DNA of 64,000 nucleotides, taken from assembly GCF_036785885.1 (NCBI RefSeq), contig NC_092312.1, positions 45,735,239 through 45,799,238 of the forward strand. The letters are read 5' to 3'. The stretch comes from Coffea arabica (lineage: Eukaryota > Streptophyta > Magnoliopsida > Gentianales > Rubiaceae). Below are positions 1 through 9,921 of the stretch, piece after piece. The number at the start of each line of letters is the position of its first letter. Position 1 is the first letter of the stretch. Under the pieces are notes generated by a model. The model had not been told where the DNA came from and did no database searches. It saw only the letters and a list, made by a program, of their open reading frames with translations. Both the position numbers and the translations under genes were made by a program.

Positions 1-3000
1 TCTTGGTGGAACATTATTCGAACAAAATGGGAGCGAGAACAGACGCCAAGAACATGGGCGAGCTTTGTAAGGGAATTCAATGCCAAGTATTTTCCACCGT
101 TGGTTCAAGGGAAAAAAGAGGACGAATTTATTCGTCTACGCCAAGGAACGCAATCGGTGGCCGAATATGAGAGTCAATTCACACGTTTATCTAAATTTGC
201 TCCTGAGCTCATTTTAACCGAACAAAGGAGGGCTAGGCGTTTTCTTCAGGGGCTTAATGTGGAAATCCAAAAGGATTTAGCCGTTGCCCAAATCACTACT
301 TTCAGTGATGCTGTTGAGAAGGCCTTACGATCCGAGAATGCGAGGCTCCAGGTGAGAAACTTCCAAAATCGAAAGCGGGGAGCTGCTGGGAGTAGCTCAA
401 CTCAAGGGGATAAGAGTACCCCTCCCCCTCCTAAATTTGGAAGGGGAGCTGGAGGGGGACGATTTTCGAGTCCAGCTAGAGGGGCTTCTTTCCGAGGAAG
501 CCAACCAGGCCGAGGGCGGCCGAGGAGCACCACACAAGGGAGTTCTACTACTGTAGCGCGTGGTCCGTGTAACTTTTGTGGGAAACCCAATCACACGGAG
601 GACGACTGCTGGAGGAAGCAGAATAAGTGTTTGCGGTGCGGAAGTGCGGAGCACCGGTTCGCCAACTGTCCGGTCCAGGCACGTGACGCAAGAGGAACTA
701 CCCCGATGACATCTAAGGCTACCTCAAGTCAATCCCGGGTAGACAGTACCAAACCAAAGGTGCCTGCACGGGTGTACTCCATTGAACAACGGCCAGTCCC
801 TGACTCCGCCGAGGTAGTGGAAGGTACGATTCCTGTCTTCCACCGCCTAGCTAGAATTTTGATAGACCCTGGAGCCACCCATTCCTTTGTTAATCCCGAG
901 TTTATGTGTGGAATTGATATAAACCCTGTTATTCTTCCTTATGAGTTAGAAGTTAGTACTCCTACGGGGGACCAACGTTTGATTTCTAGCAAAATGTACA
1001 CGAATTGTGAGATCTGGGTAGGTGAGCGGAAGTTATTGGGGAATTTGATAAGTCTAGCCATAAAGGGGTACGATGTGATATTAGGCATGGATTGGTTGGC
1101 TCGATACAATGCCCAGCTGGACTGCAAGAGGAAAACTGTTGAATTTCGTATTCCTGGGGAGGCAACTTTGAGGTTAGATGTGAGGGGTAGTCTAGCCTCA
1201 TCCGCTATGATTTCGGGTATTCGAGCTAGGAAATTATTGAGTAGAGGGGCACAAGGGTTCCTAGCTTTTCTTATTAATACTCCTGCCGATAAACTGAAAA
1301 TAGAAGACGTCCCGGTAGTGAGTAAATACCCCGATGTTTTTCCTGACGAGTTAGTAAATCTGCCTCCAGAAAGAGAAATTGAGTTTGAAGTTAACCTATG
1401 CCCAGGGGCTTCCCCTATTTCCAAAACTCCCTACCGAATGGCACCTGCGGAACTCAAAGAGTTGAAATTACAGTTGCAAGACCTTTTAGAGCGAGGGTTT
1501 ATTCACGAGAGCGGATCGCCTTGGGGGGCGCCTGTTCTCTTTGTCAAGAAGAAGGACGGGACATTGAGACTATGTATCGACTACCGAGGGTTGAACAACG
1601 TGACGATTAAGAATAAGTACCCCCTACCCCACATTGATGAGTTATTTGATCAATTGCAAGGTGCAGTGGTATTCTCTAAATTAGACCTTCGACAGGGGTA
1701 TTACCAACTTCTGATTAAGAAAGATGATGTGCCTAAAACTGCCTTCAATTCTCGGTATGGGCACTACGAATTTGCCGTGATGCCTTTTGGACTGACCAAT
1801 GCTCCTGCTGCCTTCATGGACCTCATGCATCGAATTTTCAAACCCTATCTCGACCGATTTGTCGTTGTGTTTATCGATGACATATTGGTTTATTCAAAAA
1901 CCCGTGAGGAGCATGAACAACATTTGAATGAGGTCCTACAAACCCTGAGGGAGCACCAGTTGTATGCCAAATTTAGCAAATGTGAGTTTTGGTTAGAAAG
2001 AGTCGCTTTTCTGGGGCACGTGATTTCAAAGGAAGGGATTGCTGTGGATCCGGCCAAGGTAGAAGCGGTAACTGAGTGGAAGAGACCCGATAACCCCACG
2101 GAGATCCGAAGTTTTCTAGGGTTGGCAGGTTATTACCGGCGGTTTATTAAAGATTTTTCGAAACTTGCCAGTCCCTTAACTGATTTAACCAAGAAGGGTG
2201 GACGATTTCTGTGGAGTGATAAGTGTGAAACCAGCTTTCAAGAGCTGAAGCGGAGATTAACTATGGCCCCTATTCTAGCTTTACCTAACGGTCCGGACGG
2301 GTTCATTGTTTACACTGACGCCTCCAAAGAAGGGTTGGGGTGTGTATTGATGCAACATCAAAATGTGATAGCTTACGCTTCCAGGAAATTGAAAACTCAT
2401 GAGCAAAACTATCCCATTCATGACCTAGAATTGGCCGCAGTTGTCTTCGCTCTGAAAAAGTGGAGACACTATCTGTACGGAGTGACTTTTGAAGTCTATT
2501 CTGACCATAAAAGCCTCAAATACCTCTTTTCCCAGAAGGAGTTGAACATGAGACAACGCCGTTGGATGGAATTCTTGGAGGATTATGATTATACTATTAA
2601 CTACCATCCTGGTAAGGCAAATGTGGTAGCCGATGCCTTAAGTCGAAAGGCTCAAATTTCCGGATTGATGGTGAAGGAGTGGGAATTGCTGGGAGCTGTT
2701 GGAGAATGGAATCCAAAGTTGGAGCATAATAGGATAACCTTTGGGAATATCCGGGTGACGTCCGTGTTTTTAGAAAAGATCAAGGAAGCTCAAATTAAGG
2801 ATCCGACAGTTCAAAGGTGGGTAGAAAAGGTGAAGAAAGGAGAAATATCCAATTTTAATTTGAGCCCTGAAGGGATTTTGAGATTTCGAAATCGAATAGT
2901 GGTACCCGATGATGAAATTTTGAGAAGGGAAATTTTGGAGGAAGCTCATAGATCTAAATATACAATCCATCCAGGAAGTAACAAGATGTATCATGACTTG

Positions 3001-4233
3001 CGACGATTGTACTGGTGGGACAGGATGAAGCGAGAGATAGCTCAGTACGTACAAACTTGTTTAGTGTGCCAGCAAGTTAAGGCCGAACACCGGAAGCCTT
3101 CGGGACTACTGCAGCCTTTGGAGATTCCCGAATGGAAATGGGAACATATTACCATGGACTTCGTTTCTGGATTACCTAGAACTCAAAAAGGACATGATGA
3201 CGTTTGGGTGATCATTGATCGATTGACCAAGTCGGCTCATTTCCTACCTGTGAATATGAAGTATTCCCTGGATAAGTTAGCTCGGGTATACTTGGAGGAG
3301 ATTGTAAGATTACATGGAGTGCCCGTGAGCATCGTTTCCGACCGAGACCCTCGTTTCGTGTCCAGATTCTGGCAAAAGTTTCAGGAGACCTTGGGGACGA
3401 AGCTGAATTTGAGTACTACTTATCACCCCCAGACGGATGGACAGTCGGAACGGACGATTCAGACTCTCGAAGATATGTTACGAACGAGTATTCTAGATTT
3501 CGGGGGTAATTGGGGACAGCACATGACATTAGTAGAGTTCGCCTATAATAACAGCTACCATTCATCAATCCAAATGGCACTTTACGAAGCTCTTTACGGG
3601 CGAAAGTGCCGTTCACCAATATACTGGGATGAAGTAGGAGAGAAGAAGATCCTAGACCCTACCATTATCCCTTGGATGGAGGATGCCCAAGAAAAGATCA
3701 AGTTAATCCGTCAAAGACTCCAGGCAGCCCAAAGTCGCCAGAAGAGCTACGCCGATAATCGAAGGAAAGATCTGGAGTTTGAAGTAGGAGACTATGTATT
3801 CCTTAAGATTACACCGTTGCGGAGCCTCACTGCTGGCAAAGGAAAGAAACTCCAACCTAGATTCGTAGGACCGTTTCCGATCCTTCAACGGGTTGGAAAA
3901 GTGGCATACCGACTTGAATTGCCACCGAGCCTGTCACGGATTCACAATGTATTTCATGTGTCGATGCTCAAAAAGTATTACCCTGATCCAACCCACATTG
4001 TCCAGCCGGAAGAGATTGAAATTGATGAGGCACTTACTTACGAAGAAAAACCTGTGCAAGTGCTTGATAGGAAAATTAAGGAGCTGAGGAATAAGCAAAT
4101 TCCACTGGTGAAAGTTCTATGGAAGAACCATGGTGTCGAGGAGGCAACCTGGGAGATGGAAAATGAGATGAAAACCAGATATCCCGAACTGTTTAGTGAT
4201 TCAGGTGAGAATTTCGAGGACGAAATTCTTTAA
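1..4233 (+). CDS. Element A gag-pol polyprotein (chromovirus), 5' end outside window
   Basis: The frame is open from the first base to a TAA at 4231, so the N-terminus lies upstream. In order: end of the retroviral gag domain (to about nt 350), a basic RG-rich linker, two CCHC knuckles (first Cys codons at 568 and 628), retropepsin with its Asp at 865 in a D-P-G-A context, RT with F-I-D-D at 1870-1881, RNase H (Asp 2317), integrase with H-x6-H-x29-C-x2-C (2947-3069) and a catalytic core with Asp 3157, Asp 3340 and Glu 3448 (D-x35-E), a GPF/Y module near 3840-3980 and a chromodomain near 4051-4200. This order is that of Ty3/gypsy chromoviruses; Tekay/Del-like is my inference. It would make the capsid, cut the polyprotein, copy the RNA and integrate the DNA. 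No stop or frameshift is seen, so the element may be young. The missing 5' part hides whether the whole copy is intact. Confidence 0.96.
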   Translation, partial: SWWNIIRTKWEREQTPRTWASFVREFNAKYFPPLVQGKKEDEFIRLRQGTQSVAEYESQFTRLSKFAPELILTEQRRARRFLQGLNVEIQKDLAVAQITTFSDAVEKALRSENARLQVRNFQNRKRGAAGSSSTQGDKSTPPPPKFGRGAGGGRFSSPARGASFRGSQPGRGRPRSTTQGSSTTVARGPCNFCGKPNHTEDDCWRKQNKCLRCGSAEHRFANCPVQARDARGTTPMTSKATSSQSRVDSTKPKVPARVYSIEQRPVPDSAEVVEGTIPVFHRLARILIDPGATHSFVNPEFMCGIDINPVILPYELEVSTPTGDQRLISSKMYTNCEIWVGERKLLGNLISLAIKGYDVILGMDWLARYNAQLDCKRKTVEFRIPGEATLRLDVRGSLASSAMISGIRARKLLSRGAQGFLAFLINTPADKLKIEDVPVVSKYPDVFPDELVNLPPEREIEFEVNLCPGASPISKTPYRMAPAELKELKLQLQDLLERGFIHESGSPWGAPVLFVKKKDGTLRLCIDYRGLNNVTIKNKYPLPHIDELFDQLQGAVVFSKLDLRQGYYQLLIKKDDVPKTAFNSRYGHYEFAVMPFGLTNAPAAFMDLMHRIFKPYLDRFVVVFIDDILVYSKTREEHEQHLNEVLQTLREHQLYAKFSKCEFWLERVAFLGHVISKEGIAVDPAKVEAVTEWKRPDNPTEIRSFLGLAGYYRRFIKDFSKLASPLTDLTKKGGRFLWSDKCETSFQELKRRLTMAPILALPNGPDGFIVYTDASKEGLGCVLMQHQNVIAYASRKLKTHEQNYPIHDLELAAVVFALKKWRHYLYGVTFEVYSDHKSLKYLFSQKELNMRQRRWMEFLEDYDYTINYHPGKANVVADALSRKAQISGLMVKEWELLGAVGEWNPKLEHNRITFGNIRVTSVFLEKIKEAQIKDPTVQRWVEKVKKGEISNFNLSPEGILRFRNRIVVPDDEILRREILEEAHRSKYTIHPGSNKMYHDLRRLYWWDRMKREIAQYVQTCLVCQQVKAEHRKPSGLLQPLEIPEWKWEHITMDFVSGLPRTQKGHDDVWVIIDRLTKSAHFLPVNMKYSLDKLARVYLEEIVRLHGVPVSIVSDRDPRFVSRFWQKFQETLGTKLNLSTTYHPQTDGQSERTIQTLEDMLRTSILDFGGNWGQHMTLVEFAYNNSYHSSIQMALYEALYGRKCRSPIYWDEVGEKKILDPTIIPWMEDAQEKIKLIRQRLQAAQSRQKSYADNRRKDLEFEVGDYVFLKITPLRSLTAGKGKKLQPRFVGPFPILQRVGKVAYRLELPPSLSRIHNVFHVSMLKKYYPDPTHIVQPEEIEIDEALTYEEKPVQVLDRKIKELRNKQIPLVKVLWKNHGVEEATWEMENEMKTRYPELFSDSGENFEDEIL

Positions 4234-4244
4234 GGGGGAGAGAG
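4209..4244 (+). other. Element A palindrome and polypurine tract
   Basis: The 20-nt motif GAATTTCGAGGACGAAATTC (4209-4228) is an 8-bp inverted repeat around AGGA and overlaps the last codons of the polyprotein. The purine run AAGGGGGAGAGAG (4232-4244) follows and directly abuts the LTR start TGTGAG, as expected for the plus-strand priming site. Confidence 0.85.
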
Positions 4245-5246
4245 TGTGAGACCCCGAAAATTTTCTTATTTTCCAAGTATTTATTTTGGGCTTTTGGGCC
4301 TAATTTTAGGATTTTTCTTTTATATGTGGGTTTTCTGGGGAATTTTATGAGAAAATATGAATTTTGCATTATTTTCTGGGTTTAGGTTAATTTTTGTGTT
4401 TTTAGGGTGTACAGTGGTTGCGGGACCCACTAAGACGACCGGTACAGTAAAATGTAGTTTTGGGAAATTTTATATACGGAAGTTTATTATCTTGTGTTAT
4501 GAGTTAATTAGAGGTTAGTGAGTTTAATTAAGTGTTGTAAGACAAAAGGAAGAGATAAACTTGAAAGACAAATGTTGCAATTTCATTGGCCCTTGGATTT
4601 TTGACTTTTCCTACACCTTTACTAATTCAAAAATTGACCAAATTTCCTCTTCATTTTCCACCCTCTTGGCCGGCCAACTAGAGAGAAAAAAAAAAAGAAA
4701 GCTCTTCAATTTCCCTTCATTTTCTTGCCCAAATCTTGCAAACCAACCATTAATCTCCCAAATCTTTCCATAAAACTTGCTTGCTAGGTAAGATTGAAGT
4801 ACTTGGTGGTTTTGGTTTGGAGGGAAAAGCTCTCATCTACCTTGTATCAAGAAAGTGTAAGGTGAGTAACTATGGAATTGTTTCATTATTGTTTGTAAGA
4901 TGAAATTGGTTGGTGATAGGGAATAAAGATGCTATTTTATGGGTTATTTCAAGACTTGTGGTTGAGTTATGTCAATTTTTCTATTTATTGAGCAATTTTC
5001 TGGTTTATATGATATCTCATGGTTGAGTTGAGTGTGATGGATTTATATGGCTTGATTTGGAGCCTTTGTGTGTTAATGGTGGTTAATTGTAGAAGATTTC
5101 AACATTTGTGAGGAAAATTTCGGTTTAGGGTTTGATGAAATTGGGGTTTTTCCATGTATGGTTTTTATGCTAGCAATTGATGTGTATTTGATTGTATTGT
5201 GTTTCAAATAAGGTGAATGGACTAGTTTATGACTCCTGAGTGTTTT
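4245..5246 (+). repeat. Element A 3' LTR, left fragment
   Basis: The LTR starts TGTGAGACCCCG right after the polypurine tract. It resembles LTR C and LTR D in the early part, including a GGCCGGCC block at 4669-4676 and a splice-donor-like AAG|GTGAGT at 4862. It stops at 5246, where sequence of LTR family B begins in mid-element. The rest of this LTR resumes at 24167. The middle, including the conserved GAGGCCGAATTGGCC block seen in the other families, is missing, so the array insertion was accompanied or followed by a deletion. Confidence 0.85.
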
Positions 5247-5840
5247 GCCTTAATCTTCTTACTTCCTTATAAGACAAGTTAAGCTCCATTTCCTTCATTT
5301 TTCTGCTCCATAACCGAAATAAGAGAGAGAGGGAAAGACCAAGAGAAAAACTTCTTCATTTCTTCTTGATTCAAGCTACAAAGTGAGAAATCCAAAGAAC
5401 TAAACCGATTAATCTTGTCCTTGAGTGGTTAGTTAGTGTTTGGTGGTGAAAGTTTGGAAAGAGAAGGCTTGGGCTGCTCTTTGTAACCTCTATTCAAGGT
5501 AAGAGAGCTTATCTCTCTAAGTGTTGCTTTCAATTTTGTTAAATTAAGTTTAGTAGTTTGATTATAGTGGTGGAATCATGGATGATTAGCATGTTTTAGA
5601 GGTTTTTCCCCAATTTATTTGATGAACTAGGGCTTATGGAAATTCTGCCCAAATTGTTGTAAGATGCTTATATGTTGCAATTGAGGTTTCATAAGGTGTT
5701 GTGGGAGTGATTAGACCAAGAAATTAAGGAAAGTTCCACTAAAAACTAAAGATTTCAGATTTCTGGAAATTCTTGCTTACATTCTGTCCGAATTTTTATC
5801 TGTGTGTTAGAGGCCGAATTGGCCTTAGGTCAAAGAAGAA

Positions 5841-6300
5841 AAGTTGTAGATAATGACATTTTATAGGTTCCTACAAAATTTCAGCTCAATCGGAGCAACG
5901 TAGGATGTGAAAAGTCCAAAATACCCTTACTGTTTTAAATATTTCCCAGCAGTCCGTTTCATCAGTTAAGTCCAGTTTATCACGTTTTTTGACTAGGATC
6001 CGTACTGATTTAGCTCTGAGCCAAAACATGAAAGTTGTGGTGTTCTGAAGTAGCTTTAAAATGCCTCAAAGAACACCTGAATTGGACTTTTTTACACTGA
6101 GTTATGACCATTACAGTGTTCTGCGGTTAAACAGCCGACGAATTGGTTTCTGGTTTAGTAATTCGAGAATTTGACTGAGTTACATTAGGAACTGGACTAA
6201 GTGACCTTCATGAATGTTGTAGCTCTGTGTCTTAGCTTCGAAACGGCATAGGTTTCGTTTTAAACCGATAAGCGTAGCCTCGGATATGTTATTTCCGCAT
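5841..6300 (+). repeat. Three degenerate copies of the 185-bp LTR motif (LTR B1)
   Basis: AAGTTGTAG-like cores at 5841, 6032 and 6214 (spacing 191 and 182). Copies are followed by versions of TTAGCTTCGAAACGG and of a TCAATCGGA or CCGATAAG phrase with GTAG. The first lies just after GAGGCCGAATTGGCC. The same series is found in LTRs B', C, D, E, F and G. Confidence 0.65.
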
Positions 6301-7007
6301 TTGTACGTCAAATCTGTTTTGAACTAAATTGAATTTCTGCACCTGTACTTAATATGATTCTTGTTATTATGATATTGTGAGCCTATGGAACGGCTCTTGA
6401 CATGAATTGCTGATTTATATAATGTTGGGTTGTGTTTGAGAAAAATAATGAAGCCTAAAAGGCTGGAAAATTAGGTAAACACAAAGGGCATGCTGCCCAA
6501 ATTTACGCTCGAGGACTAGAAAACTATATTAGCGACTTGAGTGAAGGTTAAGTACTTATTACTTGAACTAGCGAGAACCTTGGCCACTATGTTTCTTGAG
6601 TGTTATACGTTAGGACTTGGCCGAACTTGTACCCTTGAGAAATGAAATAATGATTGCTCGAAGTACGTTTTCCTTGTACTTTCGACTCGCATGACAATTT
6701 CAAGTATAAATATTACAAAGTTTTATCATTGAAAAAGTGAGCAAGTATTTCACGAGTACTCTCCAAGTGAATTTCTATTTATTGATTCTTATTGAACAAA
6801 ACGTCTAAGTTTCGAATCTTAGTCATGTTTCAAAGTTCTCAAACTGAGTTTTATCGCAGATTTGGACTCCGAACCCGGAGTATAACCTGAAAGTGACCAG
6901 TAAAGGCACTATATCTTTTGGTGAGTGTTTTCAAATACCGAATTGAACTTGATACCTGAACTTGATACGTGACCAATATGATTACATGTTATATACGTGA
7001 ATTGTTA

Positions 7008-7037
7008 GGGCAAGAGTGTACTTTATCGCACTTGCCC
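7008..7037 (+). other. Covarying LTR hairpin, B version
   Basis: GGGCAAG (7008-7014) pairs with CTTGCCC (7031-7037). Inside, GTG pairs with CGC around the eight-base loop TACTTTAT. Identical copies lie at 12411-12440, 17814-17843 and 23217-23246. Confidence 0.7.
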
Positions 7038-7919
7038 TTACGTGATATACTTGTTTATTGTTGCAATTGACTTGACATACTTGTTTATGATGCGCGCACT
7101 TCCTGGAATTCCAGAAACCCTGTGGCGAGTTACTCTAGTCGAGCCGGCAAGGGGCTTGGTCGATTGGGTAACGAACCCTGGGTCTCTTGTATTGTCGAGT
7201 GGAGTGATATCTCCTCGACTAATCGGTATACTCGAGTATTACCACCCGTGTTTCTTGAGGATTTTGGGCCCAGTTGGGGGTTTGAACGGTGGACGGAGAG
7301 TCGTGTAAGTGGTGTTCTACTGGATTGGTTACTTACTTGAAAGTTGACGGAGTGTCAGCTACTACGTGATCAAGCTTCTGGTAATGCAATGGGAATTTGG
7401 CTCCTGAGAGCCATCCGTATCCTTATACTTTGGAGTGATTATTGTTTATTGGATTATTGTTTCTTTTGAAAAACTTCTACACTCGCTCATTTTGAGATTG
7501 CTACTTGACGTGTTATTGCTCACATTTATGAACTCTTCATGCTCGTTACTTTGCTATATCGAAAACTTGTACTTATAAATAATGGTCAATTTGCTATTTG
7601 GAACCTCACTGGGCTTTTAGCTCATTCCACTCCATTTGTTTTCCTTTCAGGGGTACGAGCGAGGTGTGAGATATGTAAAGTCTAGCATAGACTAGTTGTT
7701 TTGACTTTTGACTTGTACTCGCGCTGTTACTCGAATAGAATGTTTTGTATTTGGATTGTATACGCCCTGAACCAGTTTGAGTATATTGAGGCTTTGTACC
7801 TCGATTTCTATCAATGTAAATTATAAGCTTGAATTGCGATGTTATTTATGGTCTATGGATGTCTGCACGTGATACGAGTGAATGAGTCCTGGCGAGAGCT
7901 GGGCAGGCGGTCCGCCGAA

Positions 7920-7939
7920 CCCTCTGGTACGCCTTAGGG
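7920..7939 (+). other. UNCG-loop hairpin at LTR B end
   Basis: CCCT pairs with AGGG, then a 2x2 internal loop, then GG and CC around TACG. It lies 18 bp before the LTR end and just ahead of the primer site. The same fold with other stem bases ends every LTR tail seen here. Confidence 0.55.
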
Positions 7940-7957
7940 GGAGGTGGGGTCGTCACA

Positions 7958-8544
7958 GATGGTATCAGAGCTCCTATTGAGCTCGTGCCGGGAGAAGGTT
8001 CTCGGACTGTGGGGATTGACTTGTTAAGTATGGAACAATTGTCCATTGTTGGGAACCTTAGATATGTATGTTGGGTAGGAATCTCTAATACGGGTGATTT
8101 GCTCTTGAGCCTGGCCAGCTTGAGTGGTGAATTATCATATTTTCGGATTCTTGTCCCCGAATACCAAAGAGTGACATCTTTACGATCAGTTGAGATCTCG
8201 TGTAATATTCGGATAAGTTTGGATGGTGAAAACAAAGGCACAGGGAATGCGAGTAGTCTGGACTTGAAAAATATTGAAAATATTCATGGGATTTGGGATC
8301 CTTCTTATTCACGTGTTTCGAGCCTTGATTAAGTGTAGTGCCTGAGCGATACCTAGGGTTAATGCTCTATAAGCTATGTGACTTGTTTTGATCGAATGTG
8401 TTGTATTGCCTTGTTTTATGATTTAGAGGGGTTTATGATTTGCATTATTCTGTTTTGTGCTGTTGATATTTATATAGTTACTTAGTGGCTATATTCTATT
8501 ATTGATTAGTTGGTTATATTGTTATAGTTGATTCGCTACGAACC
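7958..8544 (+). promoter_or_regulatory. Array B unit 1: primer binding site and untranslated leader
   Basis: TGGTATCAGAGC at 7960-7971, two bases after the LTR, matches the complement of the 3' end of plant initiator tRNA-Met, the usual minus-strand primer. The rest, to the ATG at 8545, has no convincing coding sequence. A block near 8064-8170 is recognisably related to the leader of element E (minus strand near 44340-44450), so part of the leader is conserved between families and could hold packaging or translation signals (inference). Confidence 0.85.
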
Positions 8545-9819
8545 ATGGAGGGTAGAAGAAGTCAAGCTAGGGGAACTAATCGAGGACGCGGTCCTAGTCG
8601 TAGCCGTGGGGGTAGACAAGCCCAGGAACCGGTACGAGAATCAAGAGAGGAAAGAGAGGCAACGGTTGAGCCACAACCTGAACCCCAAGCTACAGGGGGA
8701 GATCAAGTGGCAACTGCCATCCAGCAAATGACTAATATTCTGGCCCGTTTAGTGGAACAACAGGGTCAAGCCCCTGTAAACCAACCTCGGGACCCCGATA
8801 TGGGGCAGGATAGAGCTTTGGAGAGATTCCAAAAGTTCTCCCCACCCAAGTTTTTAGGAGGGCCAGACCCGTATGAGGCTGAGAAATGGCTGGAGGCCAT
8901 GATAAATATTTTTGCTGCCCTAAACTATACGGAGGAGAGACAAGTCCAATTCGTTGTATTTCAGTTCGAGGGGCCAGCTAGGGCCTGGTGGAATGTAGTG
9001 AGGGCCAAGTGGGAGAGAGAAGGAACTGCATGGACTTGGCTAAACTTTGTACGGGACTTCAACGAAAAATACCTTCCACCCATCGTCCAGGAGAAGAGAG
9101 AGGACGAATTCATTAAACTCCGTCAGGGGATGTTGAGTGTAACTGAGTATGAGACTCAGTTTACAAAGTTGTCCAGATTTGCTCCCGAACTGATAGCTAC
9201 GGAACAAAGAAAAGTACGGAGGTTCATACAAGGACTGAACGTGGAGTTACAAGAAGCCTTAGCGGCGGTCCAAATTAATACATTCACAGAGGTTCTGGAG
9301 AAAGCCTTGAGGATAGAGACTGCTAGGGCACAAGTGAGAGCTTTCCATGCAAAAAGGAGAGGTGCGCCTGGTGGAAGTCAAAGGCAAGGACAAAGTGATT
9401 TAGATATGCCACCTTCTAAGTTAGGTCGAGAAGATGGTAGTGAGAAAATTTCAAGGACGGTTAAGGAAAGTACTCCAAGAGGAGCTTCGCGTGGCTGGGG
9501 CCAAGCAAGAGGTACCTCACAAGGAGGTCAGACCTCAGCCCCTCAAGTATCTTGTGGGTACTGTGGGAAGGCCAATCATGTGGAGAGTGATTGTTGGCGA
9601 AAAGCGGGAAAATGTTTATGGTGTGGTAGCACCGAGCACCGGCTTGCAACCTGTCCCCGTAGATCACGCCTAAACCCTGAACAAGCAAGTGTAGGAGGAA
9701 CTAAGCCAAGAGTGCCGGCTAGAGCGTATGCCTTGAACCAACAGGCAGTACCTGAACCAACAGAGATAGTAGAAGGTACGATTCGTAATTTCTGTTGTTT
9801 AACTAAGTTTTGGCTATAG
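8545..9819 (+). CDS. Array B gag, unit 1 (pol deleted)
   Basis: 424 codons starting at an ATG in good context (ACCATGG). An RG-rich basic N-terminus is followed by a retrotransposon gag domain at about residues 90-270, then a charged linker and two CCHC knuckles (Cys337-Cys340-His345-Cys350 and Cys357-Cys360-His365-Cys370). The protein would form the particle and bind the element RNA. It is close to the gag of element A over the shared part. Homology ends at residue 413, just where the protease begins in A, and 11 unrelated residues precede the stop. This makes it a TR-GAG-like non-autonomous element that would need protease, RT and integrase from a partner such as A or D. The frame is open and identical in all three units. 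Confidence 0.93.
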   Translation: MEGRRSQARGTNRGRGPSRSRGGRQAQEPVRESREEREATVEPQPEPQATGGDQVATAIQQMTNILARLVEQQGQAPVNQPRDPDMGQDRALERFQKFSPPKFLGGPDPYEAEKWLEAMINIFAALNYTEERQVQFVVFQFEGPARAWWNVVRAKWEREGTAWTWLNFVRDFNEKYLPPIVQEKREDEFIKLRQGMLSVTEYETQFTKLSRFAPELIATEQRKVRRFIQGLNVELQEALAAVQINTFTEVLEKALRIETARAQVRAFHAKRRGAPGGSQRQGQSDLDMPPSKLGREDGSEKISRTVKESTPRGASRGWGQARGTSQGGQTSAPQVSCGYCGKANHVESDCWRKAGKCLWCGSTEHRLATCPRRSRLNPEQASVGGTKPRVPARAYALNQQAVPEPTEIVEGTIRNFCCLTKFWL

Positions 9820-9921
9820 TGCGACCTGAGAGCCGGAAACGAATATATAAGGAAAATACCCTACGTTATTCGAAGTGCATGAATGAATTTCGAGGACGAA
9901 ATTCTTTTAAGGAGGGGAGAT
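9820..9921 (+). other. Array B unit 1: 3' remnant, palindrome and polypurine tract
   Basis: Short sequence left after loss of pol. The palindrome GAATTTCGAGGACGAAATTC lies at 9885-9904 and the purine tract AAGGAGGGGAGAT at 9909-9921, directly before the LTR start TGTAAG. The palindrome marks the place of the old end of pol in the related elements. Confidence 0.8.

Larger units (their letters stand above)
5499..7650 (+). other. Candidate intron inside LTR B copy 1
   Basis: Donor TTCAAG|GTAAGAG at 5499 and acceptor TTTTCCTTTCAG ending at 7650 fit plant splice consensus and bound 2152 bp. The same pair recurs at +5403, +10806 and +16209 in the other array copies and at equivalent places in unrelated LTR families of this window. 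Splicing is inferred, not shown. Confidence 0.45.
5247..7957 (+). repeat. Array B LTR 1, 5' truncated
   Basis: This matches position 10650 onward of LTR 2 with an offset of 5403. It therefore lacks the LTR start and the TATA-like region near 10377, so it is unlikely to start transcription as LTRs 2-4 could. It ends GTCGTCACA at 7957. It holds the splice-like donor (5499) and acceptor (ending 7650), three copies of the 185-bp motif (5841, 6032, 6214), a small hairpin GGGCATGCTGCCC (6486-6498), the covarying hairpin (7008-7037), a palindromic XhoI-site motif (7225-7243) and the UNCG hairpin (7920-7939). Confidence 0.93.

Noticed and set aside
7042..8332. Several 70-130 codon frames on both strands at the end of LTR B and in its leader, repeated in each unit
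   Set aside because: They repeat only because the unit repeats; they cross LTR boundaries or overlap the primer site, have no known domain and overlap each other on opposite strands.
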